Part shown: in pieces, positions 22,501 to 32,700 of the stretch
Layout of the letters: each line of letters begins with the position of its first letter
Position numbering within the stretch: the stretch's first letter is position 1
From: Rhizaria sp. SCN 62-66
Taxonomy: Eukaryota; Rhizaria, unplaced
Assembly (NCBI GenBank): GCA_001724265.1
Contig: MEDY01000321.1
Span: forward strand, 1 to 34,471
DNA: 34,471 nucleotides
Direction: 5' to 3'
The notes under the pieces: generated by a model
Told to the model about the DNA's origin: nothing
What the model saw: the letters and a program-made list of their open reading frames with translations, nothing else
Databases searched by the model: none
Translations under genes and position numbers: made by a program

Positions 22501-24351
22501 TTGGTGGCTGCGGAAGCAGAGCGCTGCTTCGCGCCGGCGCCGCGCTTTGAGGCTGCGGCGGCAGCGATTGATGCTGCCGTTGCGGCTGCGGTCGCCGACG
22601 CCAGCGGCAGCAGCGTTTGCGCAGTGGCGGCGAGCTGCGCGAAGTCGAAGTCGGCGCTCATGCTGTTCACAGTCGCGAGAAGTGAGTTTGTGTGACTGTG
22701 ACTTCGAGCAGTGCTGCTGCTGTTCTTGTCATTGTGAAAAGCAGTGTCAGTGCGACGGTGAGATGGATCCTTGGCGACATCCCAAGAGTTGGCACTCCTG
22801 CTCTCAGTGATGTTACCGTCGTTTGAAGCTGTTCCGTCCTGCTCCGGAGTGTTATCGTCGTCAGGATGCGGCCACTCCTCGAGTGAGTCGTAGAACAAAG
22901 CGACTGTGAGAGCGCCCACGCTGCCGACCCACGGGCCTAACGCGCGCCCACAGTCACTCTCGTGCCCACTCAGCCGACTGGGATCAGGACTGTGGCCATG
23001 ACCGAGACTGGGAGTGTATGCGAGATGTGGGGCATGCGCCTGCAGCCATACGTGGCGGCGGCGCCACTCGAGCAGCGCCAGCACGGCCGTGCGCGTCTGC
23101 ACCATCAGACCGCTGCCGCCGGCCCGGTCAGCACTGCGCTGGGATGAGCTGCTCACATCGGAGTGACTGTGCGCGGCGGTGAGGCTGATGCCGGTGAGCG
23201 ACAGTGGCAGTGCGCAGTCGCTGCCGAGACCAAGTCCAGCGGCAACGTTAGACAGGAGCAACTGTGGCGACTGACGTTGCTGACGCTGAAGAATGCTATC
23301 GTCGTTATCGGCGTTATCACCGTTATCAGTCATCAACACAACTGCGTTGTGGTCACTGTCGTTGTCCGCGGCAGTGACAGCTGTGGAGGCAGGCGTGGAT
23401 GCGACAGCGAGCCTGATCGCAAGCGCAGACGCTTCCTTCGTAAGCCTGGGGAAGCCGTGGCCAGTGATGCCCGCCAGGACCCTTAGATCCGCAAGCACCC
23501 CCTTGGACACGTCGACCCACTCGCCCCAGCCGTCGCCGCTCACGCCCGCGGCGAACCCGGCGTTGCCGGCGCCGATGCCGCTGCTGCTGTTGCTGCTGTT
23601 GTTGAGCTTCAGCAGTAACCGCGCGCAGCCGAACGCGAGCAGGTCCGAATCCTCCGTGACGGCTGCGGCGACGAGCCCGCGGTGGTAGAGGGCCGCGATC
23701 TGCGCGTCCGCCTCGTAGGGCGCGACGAGCCACGGCACGCCCGCGCGCGACAGCAGGCGCTGGAACGCGCGAGAGAGCAGCCGCGTCGGGCGCAACGACC
23801 GCGCCAGCGCCGTTTCCGCCTCCGCGGCCGCCGCGGCAGCGCTCGCGGCCGAGGCCTGCCCAGTGCCGGCAGCGCCAGTAGCGGAGGCGGAAGACGCGAG
23901 CGCGAGGCCGTGCGCGATAAGCGTGCGGCGGCGGTCCGCGCGCGTGGCGGCAACGGCGTCCTTAAGCGGGGGCGACGCGCCGTCGAAAACGAGCACGGGC
24001 AGCACGCCGTTGTGGAGCAGAGTGTCGAGCAGCGACTGCAAGAAGCGCAGCGGGGCCAGCGTGGGGAAATCGAACGCCAGCTCCAGCGAGGCCGTATACA
24101 GCGAGCGGTACAGCCAGGCAGAGGCGTCCACAGCCACACGCTTGCCACGCAGCTCGCGCACGTGCATGCTGAGTTGAATAAGGAGCCGTTACGAGAAAGA
24201 ACATGAAATAAGAGTGTGTGAGTGAAGAATGGGGCAAGAGTTGTTGCTGAGACAGTGAAGTCCGGGAGGGCGACGTGAGATAGAGAATCAAAATGTGAAC
24301 GTACGGGCGCGTCGCGGGGCGCAAAACAGAGAGTAAACCTTTAACACCCAT
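13536..24351 (-). CDS. EXO1: Giant EXO1-type 5'-3' exonuclease with split core
   Basis: Exon 1 (24305-24351) encodes MGVKGLLSVLRPATR plus two bases; a 136-base intron (donor GTACGTTCAC) follows. Exon 2 (13536-24168) restores the frame as PMHVRELRGKRVAVDAS. The total is 3,560 codons including a TAA stop and one in-frame TAG (codon 942); human EXO1 has about 850. XPG/FEN catalytic acids are present: Asp in VAVDAS, Asp in LVFDGA, Glu and Asp in APYEADAQ, both Asp in TEDSDLLAFG (about 187-196), and Asp in LLSGCDYLPSL (Asp 1069), followed by a helix-two-turn-helix-like GVKTAL. TEDSDLLAFG distinguishes EXO1 from FEN1. EXO1 resects DNA in mismatch repair and recombination in the nucleus. The two halves of the core, about 50 residues apart in relatives, are here about 880 apart, separated by Ala/Ser/Asn-rich sequence. 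After the core (to about 1290) come some 2,270 mostly low-complexity residues with a few ordered-looking islands, two Cys pairs (about 1362 and 1521) and basic NLS-like KRARL and RRKR. No further introns are evident. Confidence 0.85.
21390..21392 (-). other. In-frame TAG inside the EXO1-type gene
   Basis: Read on the minus strand, this TAG is codon 942. It sits in a run of serine codons (TCG TCG TCA TCA TCA, then TAG, then TCG TCT). The same frame is open for 941 codons before it and for more than 2,600 after it, and both sides are needed to supply the EXO1 catalytic residues. By eye, no donor of the GT[A/T]CG kind used elsewhere in the window lies in the 500 bases before it, so removal by splicing is unlikely. 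C to A in a TCG serine codon is one possible origin. Confidence 0.75.
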
Positions 24352-24878
24352 GGTGGTGCGAAGCGGAGAGCAGACGGTGCTGCTGTGTTCAGACGCGGAT
24401 CAGTGGCGAGGTGAGGTTGCGAGAACAGTGGTTGTCGACCTCAGTTTGTGTTATAGAGCTACGCGTGCAAGGATCCAAGATGCGAGATTTATAGAAATAT
24501 TACATAAGTACGCAATTCAAATCGTAGCAAACAATTATAACGAGTAAACAGTCAGTGGATATGTCGGGATACTAGTTGTGAATGAGGCGCCAAAGCACAG
24601 CGCGAGGCAAGGGTCGCGATGGAGTTCGGCAAGATACGCGTTTCGAGGAGAGTGATCTCCAGGTCAACATCCGTCAAACATCCTGGCGTCCCGCTATGGT
24701 ATTACCGCACATGTTTTGTATATTCTCTTAAAATTAAATCTTGATCTCTGCTCACCTTCCTAGTGAAATCGCCTCGTATCCAAACTTTCGCCCGACCTTC
24801 AAACGATAACTTCGCTTTACCTTCTCCCACACCCCTGCAGCTCGCCACCCCACTTGTCCTTCCGCCCGGCACCCCGTC
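24352..24878. promoter_or_regulatory. Divergent gap between EXO1-type gene and APH1
   Basis: These 527 bases separate two genes transcribed away from each other, so they may form a shared bidirectional promoter. The middle is A+T-rich. The 100 bases before the APH1 Met are rich in C and T, the pattern seen before several other starts in the window. A CTGCAG in that tract could be an untranslated-intron acceptor. No RNA gene is seen. Confidence 0.4.
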
Positions 24879-25637
24879 ATGACTGCGTTGCTGTTTACGG
24901 GCTGCGCGCTGATTGCGTGGGCGTTCCCCGCGCTGGTGTTCCTGGCCTTCGTGGTACACCGTCCGCAGCTGCTGGTGACCTTCTTCTGTGCCGTCTTCTT
25001 CGCGCTGCTAGCCTTCCTCTTCGGCTCTTTCTTCTGGCTCTTCATCTCCCCCGCGCAGGAGTACACCGTGCTCCAGAGCCTCTTTTACGCTATTATTATT
25101 GAACTCGTCCGCTTCTGGTTCCTCTTCCTGCTCTCGCGCACGGCCAAGAACTTCGCGGCCGTGGGGACCAACTCCATCGGCCACCCCATGGTGCCCTTCT
25201 ACACCGCCATCGCCACCGGGCTCGGCTTCGGCGTCGTGCAGGCGCTCGTGCTCTACGGCGAGTTTATTATTGACGCCTACGGCCCTGCCGCCGTCTTTAA
25301 CACCAACGCCTGCTCGAACCGGACCACGTTCATCGACGCCGCCGTGATGTCCCTCTACATCGCGCTCTTCAACCTCCCCGCGACGATCGTCACGCAGGAG
25401 GCCTACGAGAACGCCGACGGGCGCGTCGCGGGCGCCGGGTACGCCGCCACGACGGTGCTGCACGGCATGGTGCTCTTTTCCCCCGCAATCTCCTACGGGA
25501 CTGACTTCTGCCTCGGCGTGTTCATTCTGCCAGCCGTGTTCATCGCGATGATCCTCGTGCCCGCCGTCTTCATCGCCACGCAGGACGAGTACGCCTCGCG
25601 CAAGCACGCCAAGCGGCCCAGGGACCTCACCGAGTGA
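24879..25637 (+). CDS. APH1: Gamma-secretase subunit APH-1
   Basis: A single open frame of 252 residues ends in TGA, with no intron in the coding sequence. The order and spacing of about seven membrane helices match APH-1: an N-terminal FTGCALIAWAFPALVF helix, FYAIIIELVRFWFLF, then GLGFGVVQALVLYG followed by DAYGP. APH-1 is the scaffold of gamma-secretase, the ER-to-plasma-membrane complex with presenilin, nicastrin and PEN-2 that cuts membrane stubs. The GxxxG of helix 4 is kept at Gly114 and Gly118, but the third Gly of the animal motif is Ala122. Of the two helix histidines important in animals, one is present (His195, in VLHGMV); the other aligns with Phe164 or Asn165. The C-terminus is short and basic. 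The gene ends 246 bases from the tail of the sphingolipid gene, with nothing recognisable between them. Presenilin is not in the window, so the complex is inferred from this subunit alone. Confidence 0.86.
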   Translation: MTALLFTGCALIAWAFPALVFLAFVVHRPQLLVTFFCAVFFALLAFLFGSFFWLFISPAQEYTVLQSLFYAIIIELVRFWFLFLLSRTAKNFAAVGTNSIGHPMVPFYTAIATGLGFGVVQALVLYGEFIIDAYGPAAVFNTNACSNRTTFIDAAVMSLYIALFNLPATIVTQEAYENADGRVAGAGYAATTVLHGMVLFSPAISYGTDFCLGVFILPAVFIAMILVPAVFIATQDEYASRKHAKRPRDLTE

Positions 25638-25883
25638 GCATGGAGAGTGGGGTGTATCCATGAGAAAGAAACAACGCAAAACATAGTGATACTACGATTG
25701 ATTGGTCGATCAAACCAGGCCAACAACAATTCGCAATACAGGTATCAATGCTTATCTATTCAATGCATTTATAATCGTATAACCACGAATATTACGTGCA
25801 AATTTTTGAATTAATCTCTCATGTATCGATTTTTAAAACAGACAACAAAAATATCGCGCAATTGATGAAGTTGCGTCTTTAAC

Positions 25884-27041
25884 TTAGTCCTTCTTAGCAA
25901 CAGGTGCAGCGGCCCCAGCAGCGGTCGCGGCCGCGGCAGCCTTAACGCGCTTGTCGTGGACGCTCTTGGCGATGCCGTTGTACATCCACACGTATCCTAT
26001 GGCGACCGCGCGCAGCACCGAGGCCGAAAGGACCTGGATCAACGCAGTGGCGCCGCCGTCGACCGGGGAGAAGCCGGCGGTGACGCAGCCCAGCACGTGG
26101 CCGTCGAAGCCGGTCTGGATAAAGAAGCGGTAGCGCTCGATGCCGGCGACGACGTCGCGCGCGATGTCGGCCGCGGGGAAGAGCCCGGTGCCCTCAGACA
26201 TGAGCTTGCATTCCTCGGGCTTATGGGCCATCTCGGCCGCGTACATCGGCGTGTCCACGTCGGGCGGGTTGCACACCGAAACCGCGATGCCGTGCGGACG
26301 CGCCTCCATGTGCAGCACCTCGGCGAAGCCGCGCACGGCGAACTTGGTCGGCGCGTAGGCCGAGTAACCGAAGATGCCCGCCTGGCCGGCCATGGACGAG
26401 ATGAGCACGATGCGGCCTGACTTCTGCGCCTTCATCGCCGGCAGCACGGCCTTGGTGCAGATCACCACGCCCAGGTAGTTGATGCGCACCATGCGCTCAA
26501 ACTCGCGCACTGGGATGTCGTCGATGTGGTTCGGCGTCGACACGCCCGCAGACGCGATCAGGCAGTCCACCGTGGTGTACTTGGCGGCGAACGCGGCGAC
26601 GGCGGCGTTGACCGCGGCCTCGTCGCTAACGTCCACCGAGTACGTCACAATCTCGGTCTTGGAGCCCGTCTGCGTGGCCAGCGCGGCGAGCTGCGCGCGC
26701 GCGGCGTCGAGCGTGGCCTGTGTGCGCGCCATCAGCGCGACGGCGCGCGCGTGTTTGCGTACCAGCGACTCGGCGATGCTCAGGCCGATGCCGCTGGAGC
26801 CGCCGGTAACGATGAACGTCTTGCCCGCAATCTAAGGGGGGCGCAGGGTTTAGGGAGGGAAAGCAGCGAGTGAGATATTGAATGTGACGGAGATAAGATG
26901 TAAAGCCGGAAGATAGATAGCGAAAGACAGATGTGTAAAACGAACCTTCATGTTGGGGATGCGCTCGCTAAGGAACTCGAGAGCAATGCCGAGGACGGCA
27001 ATAAAGGCGACAATGCCGCCAAGAACGTAGAGCCAGCACAT
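25884..27041 (-). CDS. KDSR: 3-ketodihydrosphingosine reductase
   Basis: Exon 1 (26946-27041) encodes 32 residues, a hydrophobic N-terminal membrane helix. A 114-base intron (donor GTTCGT, acceptor CCTTAG) is followed by exon 2 (25884-26831), for 347 residues and a TAA stop. The classical short-chain dehydrogenase motifs are in order: VTGGSSGIG cofactor loop, ASAGVS, INYLG, the catalytic Ser in LISSMAG, and Tyr-x-x-x-Lys in YSAYAPTKFAVRG. PPDVDTP after the active site, and the C-terminal membrane-associating region, are specific to KDSR/TSC10 rather than generic dehydrogenases. The enzyme reduces 3-ketosphinganine to sphinganine with NADPH, the second step of sphingolipid synthesis, on the cytosolic face of the ER. 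Length is close to the human enzyme (332). The tail is Ala-rich and ends in Ala-Lys-Lys-Asp, similar to but not matching a KKxx retrieval signal. Without exon 1 the protein would lack both the membrane anchor and the cofactor loop. Confidence 0.92.
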
Positions 27042-27570
27042 TTAATCAGTAGAGAGCGCTGCGCTGCTTCTGTGTTAGCGGTACGAGGCAGAAGAGTGAG
27101 AGTGTAGCCGGAGATTAAGAAGGTGAGTCGGTGTGCTTGTTAAAGTGATTGCTAAGATAATTCAATTTAAAATAAAGATATCGATCCTATAATAAAATAC
27201 GACATGTTGCACCAGTGTCATCTTTACGAGCTATTGATGGTTTACTTTTGATATCAAAACTGGTGCAGCTTCGATGACGACCGCCTGAAAAGCTAGCGCA
27301 AAAGCTGTTTGTGGTGTGGCCATATCTAACTTGTTTTACGTCTGCTTAATGAAGTTATACGAGTGCATCTCCGCGATATGGTAAACAAAACTACCCTTTG
27401 TATCTTGAAATTGTGTTTTTATCGTCATTGTCAATCAACATAATATAGCAAAGCAAAGAAAAAAATAGCTATCCCTTCCTTCTTTCCTAGATAAACTAAA
27501 GTTAGCTCGCCGCGCGCTCAACGCGACACGACGCGCCTATTCGTGCACGTTGTGCCTCGCATCGTGGCGC
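27042..27570. promoter_or_regulatory. Gap between KDSR start and SFT2 end
   Basis: These 529 bases form the 5' flank of the minus-strand KDSR gene and the 3' flank of the minus-strand SFT2 gene. The sequence is A+T-rich, notably 27140-27210. I see no gene, tRNA or repeat in it, and no promoter motif I could defend. Confidence 0.4.
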
Positions 27571-28202
27571 TTAGACAACGCTGGAGAGACACTTCTTGAT
27601 CGCGGTGCGCGCGAAGGGGATGTAGGAGATGTTGTACCAGAAGCCTGCGATGAACTGCAGCAGGATCATGAGCATGATGGGGATGACCTTCTTGATGTAG
27701 ATAGCGAAGAAGATGGTGAGCGCGATGCACACCAGGTACACGATGGTAGCAACCACGCGCACGGGCTTGAACATGTTCTTGATCTGCGCCACGGGGCCCC
27801 AGAGGAAGCACGTCGAGATAAGAGCGACGATGTTGCCCAGCGTGTAGAGGATCGCGAACTTCTCGGGGCGGCGGCCGAGCTGGCCGACCGTGAGCAGCGA
27901 CAGGAACATGATCAGGTAGCCCAGCACAAAGCACGTCGCGCAGCCCATAAGGCGCGTCTTGTAGCTCAGCGTGCAGGACTTGTTGAAGTCCTCCAGGGCG
28001 GAGTCGCCGCCCGAGCTGTTGCTGTTGCTGTCGCCGCCAGTCACGTTGCTGACGCTGCCCTTGATGCTCTCGAAAAAACTGTGGGGCAAAGAAACCGCGA
28101 GGGAATTAGTATGAAATGAGCGTTACGTATCAGATAATAGTTGTGATATAATGAGAGATGCGGGAATAAGTGGACTGAAGTGGGAAACTGGACGAACCTC
28201 AT
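27571..28202 (-). CDS. SFT2: SFT2-family vesicle transport protein
   Basis: Exon 1 contributes only five coding bases (28198-28202: ATG plus AG). A 119-base intron (donor GTTCGTCCAG, acceptor CCCCACAG after a pyrimidine tract) precedes exon 2 (27571-28078). The join makes AG|T a serine codon, giving Met-Ser-Phe-Phe-Glu and 170 residues to TAA. The protein has a short soluble N-terminus with a Ser/Asn/Gly stretch, then four membrane helices. SFT2 hallmarks are LSYKTRLMGC before helix 1, YTLGNI, FLWGPVAQIKNMFKP and YNISYIPFAR near the end. SFT2 proteins sit in the Golgi and work with syntaxin-type SNAREs in endosome-to-Golgi fusion. Exon 2 alone has no ATG at its start, so the tiny first exon is needed; the match of frame, donor type and start makes it convincing, though RNA evidence is absent. 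Confidence 0.9.
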
Positions 28203-29370
28203 GAGGCTGGGTCGGGTGCGGACCGGGACGCGGAAAAGAGTGATTAGAGGAAAGAAAACAAAAGATGTAAGAACAACAAATAAAGGAAGTAGTTCAATTC
28301 AGTGTTTGAATTTTCAGAGTGTGGTCTGATTGTGACTTGACGGATGTGCGAATGCGCTTAAATGAAGTTTAGGGTCGTGGAGTCGACGTGCCCCACTGGC
28401 CCGCTGCGGTTAGACCCGACCACATATGTTATCACACGCACAAATTGACGCAGATAGTGCCCATAACTAAGTTTATTTGAGACAATAACGCGCCAGGTGA
28501 TAATTCAATGTAATTAATACACGATGAGCAAGGTTTGTTTACCTCATACAAAGTTACTATGTGCGTGCTCGTATGTTTGTGGACTACAGTTGCGATTGAA
28601 AAGCATGCATAAGAGGCTCTCTTGATGTCAGGTGACGTGTAACTGATGTAAAATCAAGCACGGCAAGTGAAATACCGCACATCAAGAGGTAATCTGCCCT
28701 CCTGTGCTCAAACACTCGTAGATGATGTTATCTTGGCACTTAAAGCTTCCTACTGCACGTCGATTGTGATCCCGACATCGCTCCTCTTAAATCTTGCCGC
28801 AGAGGAGCGCACAGAGCGACAACGCGTATTGCAGCAAAAACAGTCATACGCTGGTATCATAACACACAATGAGCATTGCTGCGGCGCTGTGGACAGAGCT
28901 AAAGACTGCGTTTCTGTCGCTCATGCGAGGAGTCGAGGCGGTTATGCAGACGGCAACTGGTCTCTTCAATGAGCATATCGAGATACACGCATATGACGCG
29001 GCAATCGGTGACTTTAGCTGTCACTGAAATATATTATAGAGAATGAGCACAATGAACTATCATCATAAAACCGTTATCCCTGTTGACGGACTCTAACGCT
29101 ATTTCTGTGTGGTTTTAGAAAAGTGTCGATCAGAAACGGTTCGCACGTCTCTATTCGTCGAACGCACAACCGCTCCCATAAGAGGGAAATACCGCCACCT
29201 ATAGAGATATTACGTCGCTCATCTTAAATTATGCCTTTTTTTCTTTTCGTCATTTGAATCACACTTACACATGCATTGTATACCAGCAACAGGAGCTCCT
29301 CGAAAGTTTCCTCCCACAGCTCTCCCTTCAAGAACACCCAACACTTCATCACCGCGCGCGCCCGCCCCGC
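28203..29370. promoter_or_regulatory. Divergent gap before the RPxSA protein gene
   Basis: These 1,168 bases lie between two genes that point away from each other. Most of it is A+T-rich. A 101-codon plus-strand frame at 28667-28972 has mixed codon use, no recognisable motif and no intron signals, so I do not call it. The last 120 bases are C-rich and probably form the leader of the large plus-strand gene; the in-frame sequence there has no Met back to a TAG at 29203-29205. Confidence 0.4.
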
Positions 29371-29708
29371 ATGGCCACGCGCCCGCCCTCCGCGGGTCGC
29401 CCGCCCTCCGCGGGCCGCCCGCCGTCCGCACGCGTGTACCGGTCCGCGCGCGAGGGCCCCGACCCCGTGTCAGCGCTCAAGCGCCTCTCCCTCGACGCTC
29501 TCGCGCTCCCGCCGCCGAGCTCCATCACCGTTAACGCCAATGTCCCAGGTAGCAGCGGCAGTGGCACCGTTGGTGGCGGTGTTGTGAGTGGGCCGCCGCG
29601 CCCACCGTCTGCCTTCCTCTTGCGCCCGGCCTCCGCCTCAGTCTCAGCCTCTGCATCCTCTGCGGCGGGTGCTGGCTTTGGGGCCTCTGCCACTTGTGCT
29701 TACAATGA

Positions 29709-29778
<70 letters not shown>

Positions 29779-32700
29779 CTCGGGTCCGGTGTTGTGGGCG
29801 CTGGCGTGGGGCATAGGGCGACTGGCGCGCCCTCGGCCGCGGCCGCCGCGGCTGCGACTGCGCCCCTGCACCTCGCATTTGCCCACTACAGTGCCAGCGG
29901 CAGGGGCAGCAGCAGCAGCACCGCAGCGCTGGCCAAGGCCACCGAAGCGCTCTCGCGGCCGCAGTCGGCGCACTCTCGGCCACACTCAGCACACGCGCAG
30001 TCACAGTCACGCCCGGAGTCGCAGTCTCAACAGTCTCTGCAGCAGTTGCAGCCGCGGCGTCCCGAGTCCCCTGCCTCCGCGATGTCCGCGAGCGACCGGG
30101 CGCAGCTCGTCGACGCCGTGCTGCCGCCGCACGAGCGCGGGGACGCGGCCGCCGCGGCGCTCGTGCTCTGCGCGGCCGCGGGCGCGGCGGCGGCGGAACA
30201 GAGCGCGCGGCGCGACGGGGCGCGGCAACGGCTCAAGGCTGACATCTACGGCGATAACAACAAGAACAGCAGCAACAGCGCTGACGTGAACAACAGCAGC
30301 AACAACATCAACAGCAACAACAACAGCAACAATAGCAGCGGTGGCAGCGCCGCGGCGCCAGTTGTCAAGGCCAGGAAGACGGTCGGCTGGGCCAGCGACG
30401 CCAACATCGCCTCCACACGTGGGACCGCAGACACCGAGACTGCGGCTGCGGCGGCTGCGGCGGCTGCTGCCGCGACTCCGACTGGGCGGACGGCGGCGCG
30501 CGTGGGCGCGGCGCCGCCGGTGCAGCCCCCGTCGCTAAGAGCGCGCGCGGCGCACGCGATCATTGCCTCCGCCGCGGCCGCTCACGGTCACTTTGGGGCT
30601 GACTCAGCCCCTCACGGTCACTCGCCCCCTGCTGCCCACGGCGGCGACGGTCCTGCAAAAGCAGACGCCGCCACGCCCTCCGTGGGCGCGATGTTGCGCT
30701 CTGCGCCGGGCGGCGCGGCGCCCGGCGGCGGGTTCATGAGCGTGCTCAACGGCGCCGACGGCAGAGGCGGCAACTGGTCCAGGGCCGCGGTGGTTGCCGA
30801 TGCCGCCGTCAGAGCGCAGTCGCCGCTGCGCTCGCAGTCACCGTTGGGCACGCAGTCGCCGCACTCGCCGCGGGAGGCGCAGTCGCCGCTGCGGCCGCCG
30901 CCGCTGATGTTGCATTCGACCGCGCTCACGCAGTCGCAGGTGCACTCGCAATCACTCTTGCAAACCACCGGTATTGAGGCTAACGGCTCAGCCACGATGC
31001 CGAGGGCGGTGTCGCCGCGCCAGCTGACCGTGGCCGCTCTGTACACGCAGTACCCCTTTGTGGCGCCGCCGGTGACGGAGAGCAGCACGCGCCCGCTGCC
31101 GCCGCCGCCGCTGGGGTTTGGCGCGCGCCCCGTCAGCGCCACGGCCACCAGCGCCAAGAACACCGACGCTGCAGTTGACATGTTTAGCGATATCAGCGAC
31201 ATCATCGCGCTGCACAACAGAAAGATCAAGGCGGACGAGGCGGCTGCGAACAACGGCAACGGCAACGGCAACGGCGACCAGGATGGTGATGTCAGCGACG
31301 GTGAGCGCAAGAATGCCCGCGCGCGCAGCCCCCCGATGTCGCCGATGTCGCGCGAGCTGGCCGGCGCGATGAAGCGCGAGGCGGAGTTCCTGCAAACGGC
31401 GGCTGTGCTGACCAACAACGAGCTCGGTCCCCACAGTAGAAGCAGCAAAACGAACCACAGCATCATCCACGGCGATATCTGGGCAACTAGCGGCCCTGCT
31501 GCGAACGCGCCCAGCGACAACAACGACGGCGACCGCGACCGTGCTGACAGCGGGGCTGTCGATGCTGTGAGCACTCCGACGAGCGCGCAGAAGCAGCAGC
31601 AGCAGCAGGACAAGATGCGCAAGGGCAAGTTTTGGGCGAGTCCGCGGGCGCTGGTGTCGGCGCTAGCTACTGGTGCCGATGACGGTAACGAGGGCGATAA
31701 CGCGAAGAGCCACATCAATGCAGACGTCAGTGATGAGAATGATGCTGAAAACAAGGCCAACTCTGTCGACATTGACAACAACAGTACTGTCAAGCCTGGA
31801 GATGCCAGTAATGACAAAGACACTGCGAACGCGTCCTCTGCAGCTGATGACGCGAATGCGAAGCAGCAGCAACAGGGGCTGTGGCGTGTGCGCCCCGCCT
31901 CCGCGCGCCCTCTTTCCTCTGCAGTCCCAGTCAGCGCTCGATCTGGTGCTATTGGGAACACTGCTGGCGCTGCGACAACGCCGCGTCCAGCCTCGGCAAT
32001 CACCGCGACGCGCGCTCCTCATTCCGCAGCAAACAGCGAGCACAACCAGCACGGACAGCAGCAGCAGAGGCGGGTGAGGCGCGACGGCTCCACGTCGCTC
32101 AACACCGCGCTGGCGGCATCGCTGCTGCCGGTGCCGGCCCTGCCGCTCGACGTCAACGCACTGCTGCTCTCAAGCTCGAACTCGCACTCATTGTCGCAGT
32201 CGCGGAAGCAACAGCAGCAGCTGCTGCTCCAACAAGCAACACAAGGGAAGAAGCAGCTCAGTCAAAGGCCTGTATCTGCCTTTGCTCGCCTCAACTCCAT
32301 CCCAGGCACTCGCGGGGACGGCGTCAATGCGAGCGCAGCTGCCGCAGTGCACGCCACTGCGACCTCGGCTGCGCAGGCACTATCGGCGCCGCTGTCAACC
32401 GCGCTGGCGCGCGTGCTGCGCCTCTCCGCGCCCGCCGCGCCGCGCCTGCAGGCCCTCCTGCTCTCCGGCTCCTCGCAGTCGCAACTGACGCAGGCGCGCG
32501 AGCTGATTCCCGCCGGCCACAGTCACTCCGCCGCGGCGGCTGCAAGCGACTGCGAATGGGACCCCGACCTGGCGGCGGGCGCGCCCGTGCGGTTGTGCCT
32601 CTGCACGTGCCCGAACCACCCCGCGCTGTCGCGCCTGCCGCCGCCGCCCGCGGCCGACCTGCGCGCCGCCGGCCAGGCCGTCGTCGCCGGGCTGCTGTTG

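Noticed and set aside
28667-28972. A 101-codon plus-strand frame as a small gene
   Set aside because: It has no motif, hydrophobic pattern or G+C-rich codon use like that of the real genes, and lies in an otherwise empty A+T-rich gap.
29698-29780. The regular GCT array as a CRISPR-like or satellite element
   Set aside because: It is a simple coding triplet repeat inside an open frame, with no spacers.
30618-32003. A 461-codon minus-strand open frame
   Set aside because: It is antisense to the RPxSA gene. Its Ser/Ala/Leu-rich content mirrors G+C-rich plus-strand codons, and it has no recognisable domain.
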